Below are positions 35,653-43,000 of a DNA stretch of 64,000 nt, one piece after another. The translations under genes and the position numbers were made by a program. Numbering within the stretch: position 1 is the first letter of the stretch; each line of letters starts with the position of its first letter. Under the pieces are notes generated by a model that ran no database searches, was not told where the DNA came from, and was given only the letters and a program-made list of their open reading frames with translations. The stretch is from Nocardioides sp. Root682 (GTDB lineage Bacteria > Actinomycetota > Actinomycetes > Propionibacteriales > Nocardioidaceae): positions 85,288 to 149,287 of the forward strand of contig NZ_LMHJ01000003.1 of NCBI RefSeq assembly GCF_001427795.1, read 5' to 3'.

Positions 35653-35689
35653 GTCCTGAGACTAGGGGGCGTTGCGCTCGCGTACGACG

Positions 35690-35725
35690 AACAGCGGCCT
35701 CCCGGTGATCCGGGAGGCCGCTGTT
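35690..35725. terminator. Hairpin terminator
   Basis: AACAGCGGCCTCCCGG (35690-35705), TGAT loop, perfect complement 35710-35725 (16-bp stem). It lies downstream of surface protein B and upstream of the NYN gene, both on the minus strand, and runs straight into a tandem repeat. Confidence 0.8.
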
Positions 35726-35761
35726 GCGTGGTGCTGTTGCGTGGTGCTGTTGCGTGGTGCT
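35723..35761. repeat. Three exact tandem copies of a 13-bp unit
   Basis: GTTGCGTGGTGCT is repeated three times without mismatch, starting in the last bases of the terminator arm. Exact short tandem copies like this are prone to slippage and may vary between strains. They fall just after the surface protein B gene. Confidence 0.85.
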
Positions 35762-35777
35762 GGGGGTGTGGCTGGGG

Positions 35778-36386
35778 TCAGCGCGTGGTGGCCGCCCCCT
35801 TGCGGGCGAGCACGGAGCCCGCGGCGGCGACGGCGCCGCCACCGACGAGCAGCCAGACCAGGCCGGAGCCCTCCTCCTCGACCGGGCCGGCGCCGGCGTC
35901 GATCCGGGTCGGGACGACGACGTCGCTGTGCTCGGCCGGGGCCTGCTTGACGCTCTTGCCGCCCTTGTCGTTCTTGTCGGCGGGTACGTCGTCACCGGGC
36001 ACCTCGTCCGCCGGGACGTCCTCGGGCTCGTCGGCCGGGTTCGGGCCGTCCTTGTCACCGGGGATCTGCGGGTCGTCGTCGCCCGGGTTCGGGCCGTCCT
36101 TGTCGCCGGGGATCTGCGGGCCGGGCTCGTCGTCACCCTCGGGGTTGGTGATGTCGCCGGGGCCCTCGGGGCGCGGGTCGTCGTCCTCGGGGTTGGCGAT
36201 GTCACCGGGCCCTTCGGGGCGCGGGTCCTCGTCGTCGTGCGGCTGGACGATGACCGGGCCGGGGTTGGGGTCGAAGCCGGGGGTCTCGGCGTGAGCGGCT
36301 CCGGCGAAGCCGCCGATGGCGAGCGCGCTGGCGGCGATCGGGGTGGCGATCAGCAGGCGGAAGGCGGCGCGGGTGGTGGTGTTCAT
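35778..36386 (-). CDS. Acidic repeat surface protein B, candidate class F sortase substrate
   Basis: A 202-residue paralog of surface protein A, with a near-identical signal peptide (AAFRLLIATPIAASALAIGG). Repeats: GPGDIANPEDDDPRPE, then PQIPGDKDGPNPGDDD twice. The sorting region is VPTRIDAGAG (from residue 158), a TM segment (VWLLVGGGAVAAAGSVLA) and the tail RKGAATTR. ATG 36386 is preceded by GAGGAGA. It shares the promoter element (36445-36475) with A, the sortase and the sigma gene. A and B probably arose by duplication; the NYN gene now separates them. Confidence 0.8.
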   Translation of the reverse strand: MNTTTRAAFRLLIATPIAASALAIGGFAGAAHAETPGFDPNPGPVIVQPHDDEDPRPEGPGDIANPEDDDPRPEGPGDITNPEGDDEPGPQIPGDKDGPNPGDDDPQIPGDKDGPNPADEPEDVPADEVPGDDVPADKNDKGGKSVKQAPAEHSDVVVPTRIDAGAGPVEEEGSGLVWLLVGGGAVAAAGSVLARKGAATTR

Positions 36387-36444
36387 GGTGTCTCCTCGGT
36401 AGGTCGGGGCCTCTTGGCGGCTCCGTCTGTTTGGTTCGTTGGGG

Positions 36445-36475
36445 GTAGGAGCAACCCGCCAGCGAGACCTTGCAG
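36445..36475 (-). promoter_or_regulatory. Shared ECF-like promoter element, copy 2
   Basis: Minus strand CTGCAAGGT, 13 bp, TGCTCCTAC, identical in both conserved blocks to copy 1. It is 58 bases upstream of the surface protein B start. Confidence 0.72.
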
Positions 36476-36503
36476 AAACCTCGGAATGTTCTCGGAACTT
36501 CTT

Positions 36504-36935
36504 TCAGGCTTTGCCGATCCTGGTCGCGAACCGGCGGACCCACCGTTTCTGCCTCCACGTCTCGACGGCATGACGCCGATAGGTACGCCGGGTCCACGCC
36601 ACCGCGTCGTTCGCCGGGTGGCCGGCGAGGACTGCCATGCAGGCGATGGCGGTACCGGTCCGGCCCATGCCACCCGCGCAGGTCACCTCGACGCGCTGTC
36701 CCTCACGAGCGCGCTGGTACGCCGCGACGATCGCCGCCTCGGCCGTGACCCGGTCGCGCGGCACCCGGAAGTCCGGCCAGTCGACGACCACGTACGGCCA
36801 CGCGGGCAGCTCCCCGCTCCCGGGCCCGCCGAGGTGCAGGGTGAACTGCGGCAGTGGGCCGTCGGGCAGCGGCTCCCGCCGACCGCGACCCCGGATCGGG
36901 GTGCCGTCGGGCAGGAGGATGGAGCCGGTCAACAC
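36504..36935 (-). CDS. Dual-specificity / tyrosine phosphatase-like protein
   Basis: A 143-residue cytoplasmic protein. The catalytic CX5R loop is VTCAGGMGRTGTAIACM, with the general acid probably in VVVDWPDFRVP. It is shorter than classical DSPs, but such compact forms are common in actinobacteria. GTG 36935 (VLTGSILLPDGTPIRGRG) is chosen, since the longer frame to 37007 would read through the palindrome at 36991. It is monocistronic, without the shared promoter element. Confidence 0.8.
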   Translation of the reverse strand: MLTGSILLPDGTPIRGRGRREPLPDGPLPQFTLHLGGPGSGELPAWPYVVVDWPDFRVPRDRVTAEAAIVAAYQRAREGQRVEVTCAGGMGRTGTAIACMAVLAGHPANDAVAWTRRTYRRHAVETWRQKRWVRRFATRIGKA

Positions 36936-36990
36936 GTCAGCGAGCGTAGCGAGGAGGGGCTGCCGGCTCGATGTCGCAGAGCGAGGGAAC

Positions 36991-37029
36991 GGGGTAATCC
37001 TGATCAACCAGGTTGATCAGGATTACCCC
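36991..37029. terminator. Near-perfect 39-bp palindrome
   Basis: GGGGTAATCCTGATCAACC, one base, and its exact complement (19-bp arms). It lies downstream of the GyrA-like gene and upstream of the phosphatase gene. It looks like a terminator hairpin without a U-tract, but the 1-base loop also allows cruciform extrusion or a dimer-binding site. Confidence 0.6.
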
Positions 37030-37051
37030 AATGAGCTTCGTATGGGCGCGA

Positions 37052-37363
37052 CTACTCGTTCAGATCGAGCCCGGAGCGCAGGTTGTCCAACGCCGCCTGG
37101 ATCTCTTGCCGCTCGGCATCGAGGGCCGTGCGGAACCCGGTCGTCGCCATACGGAACTGCGTGCTGGTGACGGCGCTTGCCTGCTCCGCGTCGAACCCGA
37201 ACTCCTTCTCGAGCGCAGTGGTGGCGGCGTCGGTATCGGGCGCGGTGAGGATCAGGTCGAGCACCCGGTGCGGGTCGGTCAGCGCCGTCGCGATGGCATC
37301 CAGGAAGTGGAGCCGCTCCTCGGCGCGACGGATCTGTTCGCTCGTTGCTTCGTCGGCGGACAC
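37052..37363 (-). CDS. Small GyrA-like coiled-coil domain protein
   Basis: A 103-residue protein. AEERLHFLDAIATALTDPHRVLDLI.., ALEKEFGFDAEQASAVTSTQF and ALDAERQEI follow the order of the DNA gyrase A coiled-coil and dimer region (HILEGLLIALDNIDEVI, L...FGLSEEQA.AILDMRL, L..EREKIE.E). No breakage-reunion or C-terminal beta-propeller part is present. Similar short stand-alone proteins occur in actinobacteria, but their function is unknown to me. It may regulate a topoisomerase through dimer contacts (inference). Confidence 0.65.
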   Translation of the reverse strand: MSADEATSEQIRRAEERLHFLDAIATALTDPHRVLDLILTAPDTDAATTALEKEFGFDAEQASAVTSTQFRMATTGFRTALDAERQEIQAALDNLRSGLDLNE

Positions 37364-37432
37364 GGCGTTGATCGTAGGTCAGGGGCGGAACGGCGCGGAT
37401 TGCGTCGGGGTTCGGGCTGTCGAAGAAGTAGC

Positions 37433-38068
37433 TCAGCTGACCGGCTTTGTCGAGGCCAGGTGCGCGTAGACCACCGTGTTGTCGGGGTACCCGGCTGCGG
37501 TGCGCTTGCCACCGCAGGTGATCAGCCGCAGCAGCGGCTCGTCGGTGTCGGGCCAGATCCTGTCGTACGGCAGGTGCTCCTTCGGTACGTCGTCCACGTC
37601 GTCGACCACGAACGTCGCGACCCCGTCGGCGCGGTGGATGCGGATCTCGTCGCCGGGCTGCAGCTTCGCCAGGTCCCAGAACACGTCCGGTCCGTCTGGG
37701 CCGTGGACGTGGGCGACCACGACCGCACCACCGGGCTCGCCGGGGCGCGGGCCGGGGCGATACCAGCCGGCCTTGCCGAAGTCCGGGGTGTCGAGCGAAC
37801 CGTCGGCCTTGAGGCCGCGGCCGGACAGCTTCTCATCGACGCCGATCGCCGGCACCTCGAGCCGCGTCGGTACGGCGACCCGCACCGCCGGCTCCGGAGC
37901 AGCGGGTACGACGGGCGCGGGTGCGTTGTCGGCGAAGACCGCGGTTGTCGGGGGTGCGGTGACCGGCTCGGGCTGGGTGAGTTCGACGATGCCGAACGTG
38001 CCGGCGGCCAGACCGGCGAGCATGCCGATCACTGCCACGATCCGGGTCAGCCGTGCCTTGATGCCCAT
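37433..38068 (-). CDS. Class F sortase
   Basis: A 211-residue sortase. The N-terminal TM anchor is ~9-29, then a P/A/V-rich linker. The catalytic domain starts VPTRLEVPAIGVDEKLSGRGL, with WYRPGPRPGEPGGAVVVAHV (His120; the usual HVD is HVH here), LQPGDEIRIHRADG, and LLRLITCGGKR (Cys185, Arg189) near the end. ATG 38068 has AGGAGGA upstream. The enzyme would attach or link proteins at the cell surface. Its likely substrates are the two P-x-RIDAGAG proteins nearby, which share its promoter element. Confidence 0.92.
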   Translation of the reverse strand: MGIKARLTRIVAVIGMLAGLAAGTFGIVELTQPEPVTAPPTTAVFADNAPAPVVPAAPEPAVRVAVPTRLEVPAIGVDEKLSGRGLKADGSLDTPDFGKAGWYRPGPRPGEPGGAVVVAHVHGPDGPDVFWDLAKLQPGDEIRIHRADGVATFVVDDVDDVPKEHLPYDRIWPDTDEPLLRLITCGGKRTAAGYPDNTVVYAHLASTKPVS

Positions 38069-38100
38069 GACCTGTCCTCCTGCGTCGAGTGGTTACGCAG

Positions 38101-38131
38101 GTAGGAGCAGGTCGCGGGGCGAACCTTGCAG
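38101..38131 (-). promoter_or_regulatory. Shared ECF-like promoter element, copy 3
   Basis: Minus strand CTGCAAGGT, 13 bp, TGCTCCTAC. It is packed into the 67-bp gap between the stop of the membrane sigma factor and the sortase start. A small hairpin (CTGCGT/ACGCAG, 38080-38100) follows in the leader. Confidence 0.72.
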
Positions 38132-38135
38132 ATTT

Positions 38136-39842
38136 TCAGCCGGGGCAGGGCGCGACGTAGAAGGTGGTCTTGCGGGTGGACCGAAGTCCGGTGCCGTCAG
38201 TCGCGGTGATGGTCACCGTGACGTCGCCACCAATCGGGAACGCCCCGATGGTTGCCCGCCACTTCCCACTCGAGGGAGACATCGCCACTTGGCCATTTCC
38301 GCTCGGCCCACTCCAGGACGCTCGAGCCGATCGCACACCTGACCCGTCCGTGATGGTTGCGGCAATGGACCTGCCGGTGCAATCGGTGCCTGTCGCCGTG
38401 ATCGTGCCGATCACCGGCGCCCGGTTCACGGTCAGGCTGACTGTCACCAGCACGGTCCCCCCGCTCCAGGTGATCGCGACCTGCCCGCTGTGCGCACCCT
38501 CCGACAGCCCGGACCGGTTGGCCCGGATCCGCAGGGTCGTGTCGGCACCGGGATCGAGCGATCCGCCCGCGGTCGAGACCGAGAGCCACTTCACGCGCGG
38601 CGTCGCGGTGAAGTCGAGTGCGGTGCCGCCGACGTTGCTCAGTCCGGTCGTTCCGGAGGTGCCGCTGGTGCCGAGGCGCAGGGTGCGCGTCGAGACCTGG
38701 AGCTCGGCGGGTGCCGCGACGGTGGGTGCGTCACTGGTGGCCGCGCTGGACGGCTCGGTCGGCGAGGGCGCGACCTCGGTGACCGTCGCGGTCGCCGAGG
38801 GGACCGGGACCGAGGGGATCGTCGGCGGCGCACTCGAGGTCGGTGCCGCACTGGTGGGGCTGTCGACACCGACCAGGTCGTCGTCTCCGTTCGGCCACAG
38901 GACCAGTGCCGCCGTACCGCCGAGGGCGAGCAGCAGCACGATCAGCCCGACCAGCAGGGCGCGACGCCTGTCGCTCGAGTCGCCCTGCGTCGGACCACCC
39001 GGCGCCACGGGAGCAGCAGGGACAGGCGAGTCGACGTAGTACGACACGAGGCGCTCGTCCTCGAGCACCCGGTCCCGCAGCGACAACGGGGCGGCGAACG
39101 CCGGGACGCCGGCCAGCAGGGCCAGCGGGCTGACCATCCGCTTGCGGCGGCTCTCGCAGACGTCGCAGCCGTCGATGTGACGGGCGACGCGCTTGCGGAT
39201 GAGCGGCGAGAACCCGCCGTCCCAGTCCTTCAGCAGCTCGGAGAGGTCGTCGCAGTCGTCGCTGCCGCGACGGGCGATGAGCAGTGCGCCCAGCGAGCGC
39301 TCGACCTGGTCGCGGACCCGGCTCAGCATCACGTAGGCGTTGGCCGGCGTCACGTCCATCGCGGCGGCGAGCTCGGCGCCGTCGAGGCCCTGACGCAGGT
39401 GCAGGTCCAGCAGCGATCGGTCGCGGTCGTTGAGCCCCTCGGCCGCTGCCCACACGAGCTCGCTGAGCTCGGCCTGGACGTCGTCCTGCACGACCTGCTG
39501 CTCGGGTCCGTTCGTCTCGTCAGGCATGGCTTCCAGCCATTCGTCGTCGTGGGCCACGCGCCCGCGGGCGCGCAGGGTTCGCAGGCATTCGTTGCGTACG
39601 ACGGAGTAGAGCCACGGTCGCAACCGGCTCGCTTCGCGCAGCTGCACCAGCTTCTCCGCCATCACCACGAACGAGTCCGCCACGCAGTCGGAGGCTTCCT
39701 CCCGGTTGCGCAGCATCGAGTACGCGAAGTCGTAGAGCCGGTCGGCGTACTTCTCGTAGACGCCCGCAAACGCAGCCCGGTCCCCGGCGAGGACGCCGGC
39801 AACGAGGTCCGCGTCGTCCGTCGACGCGTCCGAGAGGGTCAT
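38136..39842 (-). CDS. ECF sigma factor fused to zinc-finger, TM and extracellular Ig-like domains
   Basis: A 568-residue protein. Sigma region 2 lies at ~10-95 (LYDFAYSMLRNREEASDCVA, RPWLYSVVRNECLRTL) and region 4 at ~125-185 (GLNDRDRSLLDLHLRQGLDG, VTPANAYVMLSRVRDQVE). An anti-sigma-type zinc motif HIDGCDVC (His222, Cys226, Cys229) follows, with SPLALLAGVPAFAAP. A TM helix lies at ~294-316, then an S/T/P linker and two Ig-like domains (~380-472 and ~475-568). Sigma factor and regulator are thus one membrane-spanning chain. Release, perhaps by proteolysis, would be needed for activity (inference). The gene carries the shared promoter element, so it probably activates itself. Confidence 0.88.
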   Translation of the reverse strand: MTLSDASTDDADLVAGVLAGDRAAFAGVYEKYADRLYDFAYSMLRNREEASDCVADSFVVMAEKLVQLREASRLRPWLYSVVRNECLRTLRARGRVAHDDEWLEAMPDETNGPEQQVVQDDVQAELSELVWAAAEGLNDRDRSLLDLHLRQGLDGAELAAAMDVTPANAYVMLSRVRDQVERSLGALLIARRGSDDCDDLSELLKDWDGGFSPLIRKRVARHIDGCDVCESRRKRMVSPLALLAGVPAFAAPLSLRDRVLEDERLVSYYVDSPVPAAPVAPGGPTQGDSSDRRRALLVGLIVLLLALGGTAALVLWPNGDDDLVGVDSPTSAAPTSSAPPTIPSVPVPSATATVTEVAPSPTEPSSAATSDAPTVAAPAELQVSTRTLRLGTSGTSGTTGLSNVGGTALDFTATPRVKWLSVSTAGGSLDPGADTTLRIRANRSGLSEGAHSGQVAITWSGGTVLVTVSLTVNRAPVIGTITATGTDCTGRSIAATITDGSGVRSARASWSGPSGNGQVAMSPSSGKWRATIGAFPIGGDVTVTITATDGTGLRSTRKTTFYVAPCPG

Positions 39843-39881
39843 GGCGCGATCCTAGGGAAACCTGGCGCGATCCCAGGGAAA
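39843..39881. repeat. Two 18-bp direct repeats at the start of the sigma gene
   Basis: GGCGCGATCC(T/C)AGGGAAA at 39843-39860 and 39864-39881, 21-bp period, one mismatch. The first copy supplies the sigma gene's ribosome-binding region (AGGAT on the minus strand). It could be an RNA or protein binding site acting on translation. Confidence 0.6.
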
Positions 39882-39944
39882 ACGGACGCACTTCGGCTCG
39901 ATTGCACATCGGTGCCTCTCGACTCTCGTGTGGTGTGGACACCT

Positions 39945-39975
39945 GTGAGAGCGCCGAGCGCGCGCGATCTTGCAG
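39945..39975 (-). promoter_or_regulatory. Shared ECF-like promoter element, copy 4 (diverged)
   Basis: Minus strand CTGCAAGAT, 13 bp, CGCTCTCAC. It matches the other three copies at most conserved positions and at the exact spacing. It is 102 bases upstream of the membrane sigma factor start. It is the weakest copy. Confidence 0.55.
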
Positions 39976-40085
39976 TTTTTTGCCGACTTCCCACAGGTCA
40001 CTGAGCCTGATCGACAACAATTCCGTCGGAATCCTGTGGGAGTTCGACTGTCACGGACCCGTCGCGAGATGGCAGCGTCTGAACC

Positions 40086-43000
40086 GTGCCACAGGTCTCG
40101 CGAATCGCCATTGTCAACCGCGGTGAAGCCGCCATGCGGCTCATCCACGCCGTTCGCGACCTCAACGCCCGGGACACCTCCCGGGGCGAGGTCATCCGGA
40201 CGATCGCCCTCCACACCGAGGTCGACGCCGGATCGGCGTTCGTCCGGGAGGCCGACGAGGCCCACCTGCTCGGTGCAGCGGTGGACCGCCCGTACCTCGA
40301 CCTCGCCGTCCTCGAGCAGGCCCTCGTCCAGACCCAGGCGGACGCCGCCTGGGTCGGCTGGGGCTTCGTGGCGGAGGACCCCGCCTTCGCCGAGCTGTGC
40401 GCTCGGTTGGGCGTCACCTTCATCGGTCCGAGCGCCGACGCGATGCGCAAGCTCGGCGACAAGATCGGCTCGAAGCTGATCGCCGAGGAGGTCGGCGTGC
40501 CCGTGGCGCCGTGGAGCCGCGGTGGCGTCGACAGCCTCGAGGACGCCCTCGCGAGCGCCGAGCAGATCGGCTACCCGCTGATGCTCAAGGCCACCGCGGG
40601 TGGCGGCGGACGCGGCATCCGCAAGGTCACGTCCGGCGACGAGCTCACCGACGCCTACCAGCGGACCCGCGACGAGGCCGAGCGCGCGTTCGGCAGCGGC
40701 GTGGTGTTCCTCGAGAAGCTCGTCAGCGACGCCCGGCACGTCGAGGTCCAGGTCATCGCCGACGGCCAGGGCACCGCGTGGGCCATCGGCGTGCGTGACT
40801 GCTCCGTGCAGCGCCGCAACCAGAAGGTCATCGAGGAGTCCGCCTCCCCGCTCCTCACCGAGGAACAGACCGCCGAGCTCAAGGCCTCTGCCGAGCGCCT
40901 GGCCAACGCCGTCGGGTACGCCGGCGCCGGAACCGTCGAGTTCCTCTACCACCCGGGCGAGCAGGTCTTCGCGTTCCTCGAGGTCAACACCCGGCTCCAG
41001 GTCGAGCACCCGATCACCGAGGAGGTGACCGGCACCGACCTCGTCGCGCTGCAGATCCAGGTCGCGCGCGGCATCCCGCTTGCCGGCGTACGGCCGACGG
41101 AGCGCGGGCACGCGGTGGAGGCCCGGCTCAACGCCGAGGACCCGGACCGCGACTTCGCTCCCGCTCCCGGCCGGATCAGCCGCCTCGAGCTGCCCGCCGG
41201 CCCCGGCATCCGCGTCGACACCGGCGTCGCTGAGGGCGACACGATCCCGGCCGACTTCGACTCGATGATCGCCAAGGTGATCGCCTGGGGCGCCGACCGC
41301 GAGCAGGCGCTGGCCCGACTCCGCCGTGCGATGGGCGAGACCACCGTCGTCATCGACGGTGGCGCCACCAACAAGAGCTTCATCCTCGACCTCCTCGACC
41401 AGCCCGAGGTCACCACCGGCACGCCGACGTGGGCCGACACGGGCTGGATCGACCGCGTGCGCGGTGAGGGCCGGCTGCAGGCCGCCCGGCACTCAGGAGT
41501 CGCCCTGGTCGCCGCCGCCGTCGAGGCGTACGACGAGGAGGAGCGCACCGAGATCGCGCGCTTCCTGCAGGTTGCCCACGGCGGCCGCCCGTACGTGCAG
41601 CACGACCCGTCGCGCACCATCGAGCTCAAGCTGCGCGGGGCGACCTACGCCCTGACCGTCCGGCTGACGGGTCCGTCGCGCTACCAGGTCACCATCGCGG
41701 GCGGCGGCGACGCACGCACCGTGACGGCCACGCTGGACCGGATCGACGACGTGCACGGCCGGCTCACGGTCGACGGCCACCGCTACCGGTTGGTGACCGC
41801 CACCCACGGGACCGTCCAGATGGTCGAGGTCAACGACGTGATGCACCGGGTGAGCCGGGACGAGGGCGGCATGGTCCGTTCGCCCGCGCCCGCCCTGGTC
41901 GTCGCCACCCCGCTGTCCGTCGGTGACGAGGTCGCCGCCGGAGCGCCGGTGCTGGTGCTCGAGTCGATGAAGATGGAGACGGTGCTGTCCGCGCCGTTCG
42001 CCGGCCGCGTCAAGGAGATGCTGGTCCGGGTCGGCAGCCAGGTCGAGACGGGCGCTCCGCTGGTGCGCCTCGAGCCGACCGGCGACGACGACGATGCGGC
42101 GACCGCTGCTGCGTCGTACCCCGACCTCGACCTGCCGGACGCCTCCCGCGCCAGTGACGCCGACGACCTCGCGGTGCTCTCCGCGCAGCTCCTCGGGTAC
42201 GACGTCGCGCCGGACCGCCGTGGCGGTGTGCTCCCCGGCTACCTCGCCACCCGCCAGCCCACCTCGCTGCGCGCCGAGATGGCCCTGCTCGCCCTCTTCG
42301 CGGACTTCGCCGAGCTGAGCCGGAACCGACCCGCGGGCGACGAGCAGCACACCGAGCTGCGCGTGCACAGCTCGCGCGAGTACTTCCACACCTACCTGCG
42401 CAGCCTCGACCCCGACCGTGGCGCGCTGCCCGGCCACTTCCAGGACAAGCTGCTGCGCGTGCTGGCGCACTACGGCATCACCGACCTGGAGCGGACCCCG
42501 GAGCTCGAGCGTGCGGTCTTCCGGATCTTCCTCGCCCAGCAGCACCCGTCCGACGTCGACATCGCCGTGGGCGTGCTGCAGCGCTGGCTGAGCGACCCGC
42601 CGGCGGGCGAGGGCGACGCAGCCGAGGCGCGCGCGCTGCTGGAGCGCCTGGTGCGGGCCACCCAGCTCCGGTTCGCCGTGGTCGGCGACCTCGCCCGGTC
42701 GATCCGGTTCGCCTGGTTCGACCAGCCGCTGGTCGACGACGAACGCCGTACGGTGCTCGAAGGCGTCTCCACCGAGGTCGCCGCACTCACCGACCCGGCT
42801 GCGCCCGAGAGGGACGCCCGGATCGACGCGCTCACCGCGATCCCCGAACCGTTGGTCGGCTTCCTGCGCGACCGGATGGTCGACGGACTGCCGCAGCGGG
42901 AGCCGCTCCTCGAGGTGCTGATCCGCCGGCACTACCTGGAGCACGACCTCCACGACCTGACCGTCAGCGGACCCGACGAGCACGCCGGACGTCCGGTCGT

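Noticed and set aside
34256..36386. Regular repeats in surface protein genes that look like a CRISPR array
   Set aside because: The periodic DNA is in frame and encodes GD/DDDPKPQ-type repeats; the units vary and there are no spacers or cas genes.
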